Positions 32,600-42,476 are shown, counted from the first letter of the stretch. The stretch is 64,000 nucleotides of DNA from Curtobacterium luteum (GCF_014646995.1 NZ_BMOI01000006.1:124001-188000), one strand, 5' to 3'. Notes: generated by a model not told the origin, from the sequence alone. Made by a program: numbers and translations.

Positions 32600-32717
32600 G
32601 GCGTCCCGACGGGAACCGTGCCCGTCGCAGCCGCGCCTCCCGCCGGGGACCGCTCCCGTCACAGCCGCGCCTCCCGCCGGCGTCCCGACGGGGACCGCTC
32701 CCGTCACAGCCGCGCCT
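32600..32717. repeat. Degenerate tandem repeat upstream of lysS
   Basis: The 15-mer GTC(G/A)CAGCCGCGCCT occurs at 32624-32638, 32658-32672 and 32703-32717, inside larger repeated units of 34 and 45 bp. It fills most of the gap between the DUF2520 gene and lysS and enters the 3' end of the former. Confidence 0.65.
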
Positions 32718-33396
32718 GACCGTCCGCAGCGGCGAGGGCGTTGTCGACGGCGCTCCGCACGAGGGCGCCGAGGACCCGGCCGGGGTGCTCGACCCCGATG
32801 CCGTCGAGGGTCCCGGCGGACTGCTCGACGATCGCGGTGGAGAAGCTCGCGGCGGCCCGGACGGCGTCGGCGTAGGCGGGCCGGTCCCGCTCGCTGACGA
32901 CGAACGGCTCCGCGCCCATCTCGACCACGAGTGCCTGTGCGATCGGCAGCACCGGCCCGGGCGCGGTCACGGCGCAGTACGCGTCCCGCAGCCGGGTGAG
33001 GTCGACGCTGGTGCCCGTGAAGACCATCGCGGGGTGGATCGCGAGCGGGATCGCGCCGGCCGCCAGCGCGGGTCGGAGGATCTCGGTGCCGTGGTCGGGG
33101 CTCGTGTGCACGACGAGCTGCCCGGGCTGCCAGATGCCCGCGTCCGCGAGGCCCTGCACGAGTTCGGCGAGCTGGTCGTCGGGCACCGCGAGCAGCACGA
33201 GCTCGCTCCGCTCGACGAGGTCCGGCGTCGCGAGGACCGGCACGCCCGGCAACATCGCCTCGGCACGGTCGCGGCCCGCGTCCGACACGGCGGTCACGCC
33301 GACGACCGCGTGCTCCGCGTTCGCGAGCGCGGCCCCGAGCACCGGGCCGACCCGTCCGGCGCCGACGATCCCGACGCCGAGCCGTCCTGCCCTCAC
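32704..33396 (-). CDS. Rossmann-fold protein with DUF2520 domain
   Basis: This 230-residue protein has an N-terminal NAD(P)-binding motif GIVGAGRVGPVLG, then LVLLAVPDDQLAELV, and a C-terminal DUF2520 dimerisation part (AIHPAMVFTG, FSTAIVEQSAGTLDGIGV). It resembles ketopantoate-reductase-like oxidoreductases and is often encoded before panC in actinobacteria. No panC is found here, where lysS follows. GTG 33396 overlaps the preceding stop (GTGA). The substrate is unknown. Confidence 0.85.
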   Translation of the reverse strand: MRAGRLGVGIVGAGRVGPVLGAALANAEHAVVGVTAVSDAGRDRAEAMLPGVPVLATPDLVERSELVLLAVPDDQLAELVQGLADAGIWQPGQLVVHTSPDHGTEILRPALAAGAIPLAIHPAMVFTGTSVDLTRLRDAYCAVTAPGPVLPIAQALVVEMGAEPFVVSERDRPAYADAVRAAASFSTAIVEQSAGTLDGIGVEHPGRVLGALVRSAVDNALAAADGQARL

Positions 33397-35156
33397 CGGA
33401 CCGCTCCGGGGTCCGGTGCGTGGTCCCAGCCGGGAGGCCCGTCCTGCGCCCGCCAGGCGGGCGCACCGGGGCCGGTGGCCGGGGCGGCGCCGGGGGCGAC
33501 CCCGTCGACGCCCGCCGCGGCCGTGGCGGACGCGAGCCGCGCCTCCCGTTCGCGCCACCGGTGGGAGGTGTCGACGGCGGCCGCCTCGACCGCGCGCCGA
33601 GCGGTCTCCGACCACAGCTGCTGCGCGTCGCGCGCGTCCAGCGCGCCGATTTGCGCGCTGACCGGCCCCTGGACGGTGTGGACGTGGGCGGAGGCGAGCC
33701 GCAGCACCCGTTCCAGCGGGCCCTGGGAGACCTTCACGCTCTGCACCCGCGGCAGCGGCACGATGACGAGGGAGCGCCACACGGCGCCGAGCCGGAACAG
33801 CACCGCGCCCTGCACGAAGCGGTAGCCGTTGCGCCGGAACGAGAGCGGCCGGAACCAGGCGCCGCGACCGGGCGAGTGCACGAAGCCGCCGCGGTCGCCG
33901 GACGTCGTGAGGCTGTCGTCGACGACCCCCACGGCCTCGGCCGAGCCCTCGCGGAGCTGCTCCTGCGACGCCCGCGGTCCCGCGACGGCCGTGCCGACGA
34001 GCCCGGGGAGGATGATGTCGAGCACCTCGCGGACGTCCTCGGCGCGGCCCACCGGGAGCACGATCGACGACGCCTGCTGGTTCGTCGACTGGCCGTTGCC
34101 GGCGTTCGTGGCCCGGTTGATGCGGATGTCCCACCAGCCGAACGGCCGCCAGAGCAGCGGCTGGGCGACGCTCACGGCGTGGATCCGGCCGGGCGGCAGC
34201 GTCTCGTTCGAGGTCGAGACCAGGCCGAAGCCGATGCGGATGCCGTCACGGGTCTCGGCGATCGTGTACTGCAGCGAGCGGGAGAACTTCCGGACGTAGT
34301 AGCCGCCGGCACCGATCACCGCCGGGAACAGCGCGAGGAGGATGCCGTACTCGCCGGTCACCGAGATGCTCACGACCATCGCGACGACGAGGAGCACGAG
34401 GAACACCGTCGTCGTCGAGAGCAGCATCGACGCGATCAGGCGACCCGGGTGCACCTTCACGATCCGGGTGGCGCGCACGGCCTCGGGGTCGAGCTCGGGC
34501 GAGAAGACCTCCTCGAGCCGGTCCTGCAGCACACCGTACGAGGCGCGCTCCGGACCCTGCTGGTCGTCCTCCTTCGCACCGGAGGCGAGCACCAGGATCC
34601 GCCGCCGGAGGTCCTCGGCGGGCTTCGACCCGAGGTAGGCGAGTTGCACGTTGGCGTCGTTGCCGGCCTGGGCGATCTCGAGCTTCGCGGTGCCGAGGAG
34701 CCGGGGCACGATCGGCCGGGAGATGTTGATGCCCTGGATGCGGTCGAGGCGGGCCTTGCGGTGGTTGCGGAAGAGCACGCCCGAACGCACCTCGACGATC
34801 TCGCCCGTGACGCGGAACTCGTGCATGCGCCAGGACAGGTAGAAGAGCCCGATGAGCACCACGAGCAGCACCACGATGCCGAGCAGCACCCAGCCCACCG
34901 CGCCGTGCTCGTACACGTAGCGCACCGGGTCGCCGTCGTCCTGCGGGCCGCCCCCGGGGATGAAGAACTCGACGAGCTGGTCGCGCAGGCTGTTGAGCAC
35001 GTACCCGAGCACGACGATGAGGAAGATGCCACCGCGCAGCAGCGGGGTCAGCGGGTGCAGGCGGTGCCACTCGCCGTCGGTGAGGGGCGCGGCGGCGGCG
35101 GCGTTGCCCACCTGACCCGGCGGGGTCGGCAGCGCAGGGCCGGGGCGGAAGGTCAC
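33393..35156 (-). CDS. bPH2 (DUF304) membrane protein, YdbT type
   Basis: This 587-residue protein has two N-terminal membrane segments (FLIVVLGYVLNSL and VGWVLLGIVVLLVVLIGLFYLSW). Three bPH2 units then follow, separated by a further membrane pair around residues 235-275. Typical bPH2 patterns are FRNHRKARLDRIQGINISRPIVPRLLG and VSTSNETLPPGRIHAVSVAQPLLWRPFG. YdbS/YdbT pairs have been linked to envelope stress and peptide resistance, with unknown mechanism. GTG 35156 has GAGGTGG upstream. The Ala/Pro-rich C-terminus is probably disordered. Confidence 0.85.
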   Translation of the reverse strand: MTFRPGPALPTPPGQVGNAAAAAPLTDGEWHRLHPLTPLLRGGIFLIVVLGYVLNSLRDQLVEFFIPGGGPQDDGDPVRYVYEHGAVGWVLLGIVVLLVVLIGLFYLSWRMHEFRVTGEIVEVRSGVLFRNHRKARLDRIQGINISRPIVPRLLGTAKLEIAQAGNDANVQLAYLGSKPAEDLRRRILVLASGAKEDDQQGPERASYGVLQDRLEEVFSPELDPEAVRATRIVKVHPGRLIASMLLSTTTVFLVLLVVAMVVSISVTGEYGILLALFPAVIGAGGYYVRKFSRSLQYTIAETRDGIRIGFGLVSTSNETLPPGRIHAVSVAQPLLWRPFGWWDIRINRATNAGNGQSTNQQASSIVLPVGRAEDVREVLDIILPGLVGTAVAGPRASQEQLREGSAEAVGVVDDSLTTSGDRGGFVHSPGRGAWFRPLSFRRNGYRFVQGAVLFRLGAVWRSLVIVPLPRVQSVKVSQGPLERVLRLASAHVHTVQGPVSAQIGALDARDAQQLWSETARRAVEAAAVDTSHRWREREARLASATAAAGVDGVAPGAAPATGPGAPAWRAQDGPPGWDHAPDPGAVR

Positions 35157-35165
35157 GACACCACC

Positions 35166-35687
35166 TCAGAGCCCGGCGCGGCGGGACTCGGCGAGCTCCA
35201 CCAGCCGGTCTCGCAGCTCGTCGGCGTCGGCCGCGGGGATGCCTGGGATGCGGACGTTCGTCGCGGCGGCCGCGGTCACGAACTTGAGCTCGCTCATGCC
35301 GAGCGCGCGGTCGAGCGGACCGCGGGCGACGTCCACGAGCTGCATGCGGCCGTAGGGCACGGCCGTGAAGCGCTGCCACATGAGGCCGCGCCGGAACACC
35401 AGGTCGTCGTCGCGCAGCGCGTACCCGATCGACCGGACCCGGCGCGGGGTCAGGACGACCGTGGCCAGGGCTGCGACGCCGATCACGATCGCGACCGAGG
35501 TCCAGACGACCCCGGCAGGTCGGCCGAAGCCGCCGTTCACGACACCGAGCAGCACGCAGCCGGCGGTGACGACGACGCCGATCAGCACCGTGGTGACGAG
35601 CTCCGTCCACACGAGCTTGGGCGACACCCGCGTCCAAGTGGTCCCGGTCAGGCCGAGGCCCGGCTCGTCGAGTCGTTCTCTCGGCAT
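35166..35687 (-). CDS. bPH2 (DUF304) membrane protein, YdbS type
   Basis: This 173-residue protein has two membrane segments (LVTTVLIGVVVTAGCVLLGVV and VAIVIGVAALATVVL) and then one bPH2 domain (YALRDDDLVFRRGLMWQ, AVPYGRMQLVDVARGPLDRALG). It is encoded directly before the larger paralogue, the usual YdbS-YdbT order, so the two likely form a complex at the membrane. ATG 35687 is the likely start. Confidence 0.85.
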   Translation of the reverse strand: MPRERLDEPGLGLTGTTWTRVSPKLVWTELVTTVLIGVVVTAGCVLLGVVNGGFGRPAGVVWTSVAIVIGVAALATVVLTPRRVRSIGYALRDDDLVFRRGLMWQRFTAVPYGRMQLVDVARGPLDRALGMSELKFVTAAAATNVRIPGIPAADADELRDRLVELAESRRAGL

Positions 35688-35703
35688 CGCGGGCTCCGCT
35701 CCC

Positions 35704-36192
35704 TCAGTTGGTGGCCGTCGAGCCGCCGCCGTGGTCGTCGCGGTCGTCGTCGCCCGGAGGAGCGATGCACATGCGTTCGGCGACCAGTGCGCAGACCGTC
35801 AGGACGACGGCACCGCCGAACGCCACGGCGTTCGGCAGGGTCGAGCCTAGCGAAGGCGTCACGCTCCGGGTCAGGAGGTACACCAGCAGGCCCGCACCGA
35901 AGCCGCCGAAGAGCGCGCCGCCGATGCTCGAGGCCTTCGCGAGCACGACCACGCGCGTGGCGTACAGCGGGTCGACCGGGCGCTGCCGCAGCACGCCCTC
36001 CTTCGCGTGGCGGCGGACCGGACGCGCCATGAGCACGACGGCGATGCCGATGAACGCGAGGGTCAGGCCGAGGGCGACGGACAGCAGGAGCGTGGGTGCC
36101 CCGCGGGAGGCCAGGACGGCGTCGACCGCGAAGCCCGCGACGGCGGCGACGGCCGCCACGCTCACGAGGACGGAGGCGCGGGTCGGTCTCAC
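35704..36192 (-). CDS. DUF3180 family membrane protein
   Basis: This 162-residue protein has four hydrophobic segments (SVAAVAAVAGFAVDAVL, LLLSVALGLTLAFIGIAVVLM, IGGALFGGFGAGLLVYLL, AVAFGGAVVLTVCALVAERM). It follows folK with a 4-bp GTGA overlap, the usual place of DUF3180 genes in actinobacteria. Function unknown. The C-terminus is rich in Asp. Confidence 0.85.
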   Translation of the reverse strand: MRPTRASVLVSVAAVAAVAGFAVDAVLASRGAPTLLLSVALGLTLAFIGIAVVLMARPVRRHAKEGVLRQRPVDPLYATRVVVLAKASSIGGALFGGFGAGLLVYLLTRSVTPSLGSTLPNAVAFGGAVVLTVCALVAERMCIAPPGDDDRDDHGGGSTATN

Positions 36193-36839
36193 GGTCGCGT
36201 CTCCGGCCGGGAGGCGCGGGTCGGGTCGACCGTGCGGGTCGCGTCGTCCGGCCCGGTCGCGTCGTTCGCGCGGGTCGTGTCGTCCGGCCCGGTCACGTCG
36301 TCGGTCCTGCTCGTGTCGTCCGGCCCGGTCACGTCGTCGAAGAGCCGGGGCTCGTCGACGCGCTCGGTGTCGTCGCCGAGGGCGGCGAGCAGCTCGGCCA
36401 CGGGTCCGGCACCCGGCAGGACGGCCTCCGGGTCCGCGTCCGCCCACGGTGCGAGCACGAACGCTCGCTCGGCCGCGCGCGGGTGCGGCACCGTGAGGGT
36501 GTCCGTGTCGAGCGCGAGGTCGTCGATCGCGACCACGTCGAGGTCGAGCGTCCGGTCGCCCCACCGGACCTCGCGGGTACGGCCGTGCTCGTCCTCGATG
36601 CCGTGGAGGGCGTCGAGGAGGGCCTGCGGCTCCAGGTCGGTGTCGACCACCACCACGGCGTTGCGGTACCGCGGCTTCGACTCGTCCCGGCCCGCGAGCG
36701 TCACCGCGACGGACTCGACCTCACGGCTGGCCGCCACGGGCCGGACACCGGGCAGCGCGGCGATCGCCGACGCGGCTGCGCGGAGGGTGCTCCCCCGGTC
36801 GCCGAGGTTGGCGCCGAGCGCGATGACGGCGCGGCTCAC
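36189..36839 (-). CDS. folK: HPPK, 2-amino-4-hydroxy-6-hydroxymethyldihydropteridine diphosphokinase
   Basis: FolK transfers pyrophosphate from ATP to hydroxymethyl-dihydropterin in folate synthesis. The catalytic domain (residues 1-160) has ALGANLGDRGSTL, a SKPRYRNAVVVV segment, and the signature VRWGDRTLDLDVVAID followed by VPHPRAAERAFVLAPW. An acidic tail with three copies of a TGPDDT(S/T/A)R motif (36-bp period) extends it to 216 residues, longer than usual. GTG 36839 overlaps the folB stop. Confidence 0.93.
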   Translation of the reverse strand: MSRAVIALGANLGDRGSTLRAAASAIAALPGVRPVAASREVESVAVTLAGRDESKPRYRNAVVVVDTDLEPQALLDALHGIEDEHGRTREVRWGDRTLDLDVVAIDDLALDTDTLTVPHPRAAERAFVLAPWADADPEAVLPGAGPVAELLAALGDDTERVDEPRLFDDVTGPDDTSRTDDVTGPDDTTRANDATGPDDATRTVDPTRASRPETRP

Positions 36840-37234
36840 TCTTCTTCCTCGGTGCGGTCGTCGGGCAGTACACCGCCCCTGGTCCGCCGGATCGTGATGG
36901 ACACGTCCGTGAACGGCACCGTGATCGGCGCCTGCGGCTTGTGCACCGTGACCTCGACCGCGCGGGCCGCTCGGTGCGTGAGCACCGCTGCGGCGATGCG
37001 CTCGGCGAGCGTCTCGATGAGGTCGACGGGGTCGCGTTCGATCTCGGCGACCACCTGCTCCGCGACCACGCCGTAGTGGACGGTGTCGGCGAGGTCGTCC
37101 GAACCGGACGAGACCCGGGCGTCGACCTCGACGGCGACGTCGACGACGAAGTCCTGCCCGTCGGCGCGCTCGTGGTCGAACACGCCATGGTTCCCCCGGG
37201 CGCGGACCCCGGTCAGTCGGATGGTGTCGTTCAC
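36836..37234 (-). CDS. folB: Dihydroneopterin aldolase
   Basis: This 132-residue enzyme cleaves dihydroneopterin to hydroxymethyl-dihydropterin. Typical motifs are IRLTGVRARGNHGVFDHER, FVVDVAVEVD, VHYGVVAEQVV, LIETLAERIA and VHKPQAPI near the end. GTG 37234 overlaps the folP stop by 4 bp, behind GGAGGGC. It lies in the folP-folB-folK run. Confidence 0.94.
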   Translation of the reverse strand: MNDTIRLTGVRARGNHGVFDHERADGQDFVVDVAVEVDARVSSGSDDLADTVHYGVVAEQVVAEIERDPVDLIETLAERIAAAVLTHRAARAVEVTVHKPQAPITVPFTDVSITIRRTRGGVLPDDRTEEEE

Positions 37235-38226
37235 GATCGTGCTGCCCTCCAGGCGTCCCAGACGTCGAGCACCGCACGCGTCGGTGCGGGGTCGTGCACG
37301 CGCACCCCCCACGCGCCGCGTTCGGCGGCGAGCAGGCTGATGGCGGCGGTGGCGAGGTCGCGGTCGCGCGGCGGGGCACCGGCAGCGCTGCCGACCCCGT
37401 CGAGGAACCGCTTGCGGGAGGCGGCGACGAGCACCGGCAACCCGATCGAGGCGAAGCGCTCGTAGCCCGCCAGGATCTCCCAGTTCTGGACTCCCTGCTT
37501 GGCGAACCCGAGGCCGGGGTCGATGACCACCTGCTCCTCACGCACGCCCAGGATGATGAGTTCGGCGACGCGGTGCTCGACCTCGCGGCGGACCTCGTCC
37601 ACCGCGTGCGCGTACTCCGCGTTCCGGTACATCCGGTCGCTGTGGCCGCGCCAGTGCATCACGACGAAGCCGGCACCGGTGTCGCGCACGACCCGCGCCA
37701 TGTCGTCGTCGGCCAGCCCGCCGGACACGTCGTTGACGATCGCGGCTCCGGCCTCCACGGCCCGCTCGGCGGTCGAGGCGTTCATCGTGTCGACGCTCAC
37801 GGTGATGCCCTCGGACACCAGCTGGCGCACGACGGGGAGCACGCGGTCCTGCTCGACCTCGACCGGGACGCGCTCGGCACCCGGGCGGGTGGACTCGCCC
37901 CCGACGTCGACGAGGTCGGCGCCGGCGGTGACGAGGTCCCGCGCGTGCTGAAGCGCGGCGTCGTAGGCCTGGTGCAGACCGCCGTCGCTGAACGAGTCCG
38001 GGGTGACGTTGAGGATGCCCATCACCCGCGTGCCGTCGGTCGGCGTCTGGGTGCGCTCGCGGTCGCGCCGGCGGCCGGTCACGATCTCCGGCACCGGGGC
38101 AGGTGCACGGAGGTCGATCGCGACCGTCGGCGGTTCCGCCGCGGCGGCGCGCGCCCGGTGTTCCTCGGCGCGCACACGGTCCGCTTCGGCGAGGCGACGC
38201 GAGCGTCTCGTCGGCAGGTCGGTCAT
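37231..38226 (-). CDS. folP: Dihydropteroate synthase
   Basis: FolP joins the pterin diphosphate to p-aminobenzoate and is the sulfonamide target. The 331-residue protein has MGILNVTPDSFSDGG, VDVGGESTRPGAE, VSVDTMNAS, AAIVNDVSGG, VIDPGLGFAK and AASRKRFL. About 65 N-terminal residues are a charged, Ala/Arg-rich extension before the barrel, so a shorter start is possible, but no better in-frame start is evident. It begins 7 bp after ftsH. Confidence 0.94.
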   Translation of the reverse strand: MTDLPTRRSRRLAEADRVRAEEHRARAAAAEPPTVAIDLRAPAPVPEIVTGRRRDRERTQTPTDGTRVMGILNVTPDSFSDGGLHQAYDAALQHARDLVTAGADLVDVGGESTRPGAERVPVEVEQDRVLPVVRQLVSEGITVSVDTMNASTAERAVEAGAAIVNDVSGGLADDDMARVVRDTGAGFVVMHWRGHSDRMYRNAEYAHAVDEVRREVEHRVAELIILGVREEQVVIDPGLGFAKQGVQNWEILAGYERFASIGLPVLVAASRKRFLDGVGSAAGAPPRDRDLATAAISLLAAERGAWGVRVHDPAPTRAVLDVWDAWRAARS

Positions 38227-38232
38227 GCCGGC

Positions 38233-40218
38233 CTACGCGGGGGCGATACCGGGGTTGCCGAACGGACGACGACGGGGCTTCGTCGACGACTCGGTGTCGC
38301 TCGGCTCGGCCGCGGTCGAAGCCGCGCGGCCCGGGAACTCGATCGCCGGCAGGTTCGACACCGGCCGCTTGTCGCTCGACAGCCACTGCGGGCGCTCGGG
38401 CAGCTTGCGGACGTCCTTGAAGATCTCGACGAGCTCCGGCGCGTCGAGCGTCTCCTTCTCGAGGAGCTCGCCGGCGAGGCGGTCGAGGATGTCGCGGTTG
38501 TCGTTGAGCACCTGGTAGGCCTCGTCGTGAGCGGCCTCGAGCAGCGCACGGGTCTCGGCGTCGACCGTCTCGGCGATGTTCTCCGAGTAGTCGCGGCCCG
38601 ATCCGCCGCCCATCTCACGACCGACGAACGGTTCGCTGGAGCCGGACCCGAGCTTGACGGAACCCACCGCACGGCTCATGCCGTACTCGGTCACCATCTT
38701 GCGCGCGGTCGACGTGGCCTTCTCGATGTCGTTCGACGCACCCGTGGTCGGGTCGTGGAAGACGATCTCCTCGGCGACGCGGCCACCCATGGCGTAGGTG
38801 AGCTGGTCGAGCAGTTCGTTGCGCGTGACGGAGTACTTGTCCTCGAGCGGGAGCACCATCGTGTAGCCGAGGGCCCTGCCGCGCGGCAGGATCGTGATCT
38901 TCGTGACCGGGTCGGTGTGGCGCATCGCCGCGGCTGCCAGGGCGTGACCACCCTCGTGGTACGCCGTGATCAGTTTCTCCTGGTCGGACATGATGCGCGT
39001 CCGGCGCTGCGGACCGGCCATGACGCGGTCGACGGCCTCGTCCAGGGCCCGGTTGTCGATGAGCTGCGCGTTCGAGCGGGCCGTCAGCAGCGCGGCCTCG
39101 TTCAGCACGTTCGCGAGGTCGGCACCGGTGAACCCGGGCGTCTTGCGGGCGAGCAGCCCGAGGTCGACGCTCGCGGCGAGCGGCTTGCCCTTCGCGTGCA
39201 CCTCGAGGATCTGCCTGCGGCCGTCGAGCGACGGGGCGTCGACGCCGATCTGGCGGTCGAAGCGGCCCGGGCGCAGGAGGGCAGGGTCGAGCACGTCGGG
39301 ACGGTTCGTCGCAGCGATGAGGATGACGTTCGTCTTGCCGTCGAAGCCGTCCATCTCGACGAGGAGCTGGTTCAGCGTCTGCTCGCGCTCGTCGTTGCCG
39401 CCGCCGATGCCGGCGCCGCGGTGACGACCCACGGCGTCGATCTCGTCGATGAAGACGATCGCCGGGGAGTTCTGCTTCGCCTGGTCGAAGAGGTCACGGA
39501 CACGGCTCGCGCCGACACCGACGAACATCTCGACGAAGTCCGAACCGGAGATCGAGTAGAACGGCACGCCGGCCTCGCCCGCGACGGCACGCGCGAGCAG
39601 CGTCTTGCCGGTGCCAGGAGGGCCGTAGAGCAGCACGCCCTTCGGGATCTTCGCGCCGACGGCCTGGAACTTGGCCGGCTCCTGCAGGAACTCCTTGATC
39701 TCGTGGAGTTCCTCGATCGCCTCGTCCGAGCCGGCGACGTCCGCGAAGGAGACCTGCGGGTTCTCCTTGTTGTTCATCTTCGCGCGGGACTTGCCGAACT
39801 GCATGACCTTCGAGCCGCCGCCCTGCGCGTTCGCGAGGAGGAACCAGAACAGGGCGCCGATGATGAGGAACGGCAGGAGGACGCTGAGCAGCGACAGGAA
39901 CCAGTTCCCCTGCTGCACGCGGTCGGTGTAGCCGTCCGGCAGGTTCGCGGCGTCGACGGCCTTGATGACGTCCTCACCACGCGGGGTCGCGTAGTAGAAC
40001 TGCTCGGTCGCGCCGTCCTTGAACTTGAGGTCGACCCGCTGCTCGGTGGAGTTCACGACGACGGAGGAGACCTTGTCGTCGGCGAGCTGCTGCAGGCCCT
40101 TCTGGGTGTCGATCTGCTGGGTGCCGGCCTGACTGATGACCGCCCACCCGATCCAGATCCCCACGAGCGCGATCAGGATGTAGATGTACGGCCCGCGGAG
40201 GATTCGCTTGAAGTCCAT
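38233..40218 (-). CDS. ftsH: ATP-dependent zinc metalloprotease FtsH
   Basis: This 661-residue membrane AAA protease has an N-terminal membrane helix ([19 protein letters not shown]), an extracytoplasmic part, and a second helix ([22 protein letters not shown]). Then come Walker A GPPGTGKT, Walker B VFIDEID, an SRH region, and the zinc site HEGGHA, where most FtsH proteins have HEAGH. It degrades membrane and regulatory proteins. The order hpt-ftsH-folP is the common actinobacterial one, but folE, often found between ftsH and folP, is missing. Confidence 0.97.
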   Translation of the reverse strand: MDFKRILRGPYIYILIALVGIWIGWAVISQAGTQQIDTQKGLQQLADDKVSSVVVNSTEQRVDLKFKDGATEQFYYATPRGEDVIKAVDAANLPDGYTDRVQQGNWFLSLLSVLLPFLIIGALFWFLLANAQGGGSKVMQFGKSRAKMNNKENPQVSFADVAGSDEAIEELHEIKEFLQEPAKFQAVGAKIPKGVLLYGPPGTGKTLLARAVAGEAGVPFYSISGSDFVEMFVGVGASRVRDLFDQAKQNSPAIVFIDEIDAVGRHRGAGIGGGNDEREQTLNQLLVEMDGFDGKTNVILIAATNRPDVLDPALLRPGRFDRQIGVDAPSLDGRRQILEVHAKGKPLAASVDLGLLARKTPGFTGADLANVLNEAALLTARSNAQLIDNRALDEAVDRVMAGPQRRTRIMSDQEKLITAYHEGGHALAAAAMRHTDPVTKITILPRGRALGYTMVLPLEDKYSVTRNELLDQLTYAMGGRVAEEIVFHDPTTGASNDIEKATSTARKMVTEYGMSRAVGSVKLGSGSSEPFVGREMGGGSGRDYSENIAETVDAETRALLEAAHDEAYQVLNDNRDILDRLAGELLEKETLDAPELVEIFKDVRKLPERPQWLSSDKRPVSNLPAIEFPGRAASTAAEPSDTESSTKPRRRPFGNPGIAPA

Positions 40219-40353
40219 GTGATCCGGGCAGGAAGCCCGACACCTTTCTCTGCCGAAGTTGCGTGCAGGTCAGCATACGGCCGCGATTCTGTGGCGAGAA
40301 TGGGTGTCCTCTGCGGGCGAACTCCACGATCCGCCGGGGTCAGCCGAACGCGC

Positions 40354-40908
40354 TCAGGAGTACACGTGCGGCGCGAGCACGCCGATGCCGCGCAGGTTGC
40401 GGTAGCGCTCGTCGAAGTCGAGGCCGTACCCCACCACGAAGGCGTCCGGGATCTCGAAGCCGGCGTACTTGACGTCGACCTCGACCTTCGCCGCCTCGGG
40501 CTTGCGGAGGAGCGCGACGATCTCGACGCTCGCGGCACCGCGGGACTCGAGGTTCTGCTTGAGCCAGGACAGCGTCAGCCCGGAGTCGATGATGTCCTCG
40601 ACGATGATGACGTCGCGGCCGTGCAGGTCGGTGTCGAGGTCCTTGAGGATCCGCACCACGCCGGACGACTTCGTGCCGGAGCCGTACGACGACACCGCCA
40701 TCCAGTCCATCCGCGCCTGCATCTTGAGGTGGCGCGAGAAGTCGGCCATCACCATGACGGCGCCCTTGAGCACGCCGACGAGCAGCGGGTCCTTGCCCGC
40801 GTAGTCACGGTCGACCACCGCGGCGAGTTCGGCGAGCTTCTCGTCGATCTGCTCGGGGGTGAAGAGCACTTCGGACAGGTCTGCCTGGACGTCGGAGAGT
40901 TCCACCAC
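40354..40908 (-). CDS. hpt: Hypoxanthine phosphoribosyltransferase
   Basis: This purine salvage enzyme converts hypoxanthine or guanine with PRPP to the nucleotide. The 184-residue protein has LLVGVLKGAVMVMADFSRHL, SSYGSGTKSSG and the PRPP-binding loop VIIVEDIIDSGLTLSWL, then KYAGFEIPDAFVVGYGLDFDERYRNL. GTG 40908 or the next codon GTG 40905 starts the protein. It begins 7 bp after the tilS stop. Confidence 0.95.
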   Translation of the reverse strand: MVELSDVQADLSEVLFTPEQIDEKLAELAAVVDRDYAGKDPLLVGVLKGAVMVMADFSRHLKMQARMDWMAVSSYGSGTKSSGVVRILKDLDTDLHGRDVIIVEDIIDSGLTLSWLKQNLESRGAASVEIVALLRKPEAAKVEVDVKYAGFEIPDAFVVGYGLDFDERYRNLRGIGVLAPHVYS

Positions 40909-40914
40909 AGCACT

Positions 40915-41934
40915 CTAACCGGCGGCGAAGGCCAAGCGGTCGCCGTCGCGGGACGCGCTGACCCAGGGCAGGGCGATCGGCCCCTGTCCGTGCCAGTCGG
41001 TGACGAGGCGGCACACCTCGAGGGTCTGCACGCGCGAGAGCGTCACCCCGAACTCGCTCTCGACCGCGAGCCGCACGAGCCGCTGCCGGAGGGCGGGCGG
41101 GTTCGCGGCGAGCTGCCGCACGGAGAGCGAGATGCCGGCCTCGGAGTGCTCGGCGAGGTCCTCCGCCATCTCCTCGGCGAAGTGGTCGAGCGCCGCGGAG
41201 TCCTCGCGCAGCTGGTCGGCCGTGCGGGCGAGGGCCTCCGGCACACCGGCGCCGAGCTCCCGTTCCAGCGCGGGCATCAGGGCGGTGCGGACACGCACGC
41301 GGCCGTACGCGGGGTCGTCGTTCTGCGGGTCGTCCCACGGCGCGAGGCCCGCGGCGACGCAGGCTGCGCGGGTGGTGTGGCGGCGGACGCCGAGCAGCGG
41401 TCGTCCGTAGGCCGGTCCGACGGTGCGGCGCGCGAGCGGCGGCATGCCCGACAGGGCGTCGGGCCCGCTCCCGCGGAGGAGCCCGAGCAGGACCGTCTCG
41501 GCCTGATCGTCCAGCGTGTGCCCGAACAGCACCAGCGGCGACCCGGTCGCGGACGCAACCTCCGCGATCGAAGTGTGCCGTGCCTCCCGGGCGGCGTTCT
41601 CGGGACCGCCTGCGGAACCGACCGCGACCCTGCGGACCGTCACCGGGTCGAGACCCAGCGACGCGGCCTGCCGGGAGGCACGGATCGCGACCTCCGCGGA
41701 GCCCTCCTGGAGCGCGTGGTCGACCACCACGGCGCCGGCGCGCAGCGCCTGCTTCGGCGCCTCGAACGCGGTCGCCGCCGCGAGCGCGAGCGAGTCCGCA
41801 CCGCCGCTGAGCGCGACGAGCACGAGGTCGCCGTCGGTGACGACGCCGTCGGCACGGGCCGTCTCGAGCAGCACCCGCACCGCACGGCGGGTCTCGGCGG
41901 TCGCAGGGTCCAACCGGGGACGCGGGGAGTTCAC
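40915..41934 (-). CDS. tilS: tRNA(Ile)-lysidine synthetase
   Basis: TilS converts the wobble C of tRNA-Ile(CAU) to lysidine. The 339-residue protein has the PP-loop [12 protein letters not shown] near residue 43, then VDHALQEGS and the tRNA-binding [20 protein letters not shown] segment. The C-terminal domain is shorter than in E. coli, as is common in actinobacteria. GTG 41934 lies 50 bp from the divergent ppa gene. Confidence 0.94.
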   Translation of the reverse strand: MNSPRPRLDPATAETRRAVRVLLETARADGVVTDGDLVLVALSGGADSLALAAATAFEAPKQALRAGAVVVDHALQEGSAEVAIRASRQAASLGLDPVTVRRVAVGSAGGPENAAREARHTSIAEVASATGSPLVLFGHTLDDQAETVLLGLLRGSGPDALSGMPPLARRTVGPAYGRPLLGVRRHTTRAACVAAGLAPWDDPQNDDPAYGRVRVRTALMPALERELGAGVPEALARTADQLREDSAALDHFAEEMAEDLAEHSEAGISLSVRQLAANPPALRQRLVRLAVESEFGVTLSRVQTLEVCRLVTDWHGQGPIALPWVSASRDGDRLAFAAG

Positions 41935-41984
41935 CCGGTAACGTTAGCCGCGCTCACCGAACCACCGACAGACCAGGAGTGCAC

Positions 41985-42476
41985 ATGGCCGCGTACGACG
42001 TCGTCATCGAGATCCCCAAGGGCAGCCGCAACAAGTACGAGGTCGACCACGAGACCGGTCGCGTCTACCTCGACCGCGTGCTCTTCACGTCGTTCGTCTA
42101 CCCGACCGACTACGGCTTCTTCGAGAACACCCTCGGGCTGGACGGCGACCCGGTGGACGCGCTCGTGCTCCTCGAGTACCCGGCGTTCCCCGGCGTGGGC
42201 GTGAAGGTCCGCCCGGTCGGCGTCTTCAAGATGAGCGACGAGGCCGGCAGCGACGCGAAGGTGCTCGTGGTCCCCGCGAAGGACCCGCGCTGGCAGCACA
42301 TCCAGGACATCTCGGACGTCGACGAGCAGACGAAGGCCGAGATCGCGCACTTCTTCGAGCGCTACAAGGACCTCGAGCCGGGCAAGTGGGTCAAGGCCGA
42401 CGGCTGGGGCGACGCCGCCGAGGCCGAGGAGATCGTGCAGGCCGGCCAGAAGGCGTACGTGCCCGCCGGTCACTGA
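41985..42476 (+). CDS. ppa: Inorganic diphosphatase
   Basis: This 163-residue soluble pyrophosphatase hydrolyses diphosphate and pulls biosynthetic reactions forward. The signature [10 protein letters not shown] with its metal-binding Asp residues is present, along with [24 protein letters not shown] and [17 protein letters not shown] 41985 follows CAGGAGT at ideal spacing. It is monocistronic with a very strong terminator. Confidence 0.96.
   Translation: MAAYDVVIEIPKGSRNKYEVDHETGRVYLDRVLFTSFVYPTDYGFFENTLGLDGDPVDALVLLEYPAFPGVGVKVRPVGVFKMSDEAGSDAKVLVVPAKDPRWQHIQDISDVDEQTKAEIAHFFERYKDLEPGKWVKADGWGDAAEAEEIVQAGQKAYVPAGH

Noticed and set aside
37294..42204. A plus-strand open frame of 1636 codons antisense to the fol-ftsH-tilS genes
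   Set aside because: High-GC codon bias leaves long antisense frames open. The translation is Arg/Asp/Val-rich low complexity, and the minus strand holds well-known genes throughout.
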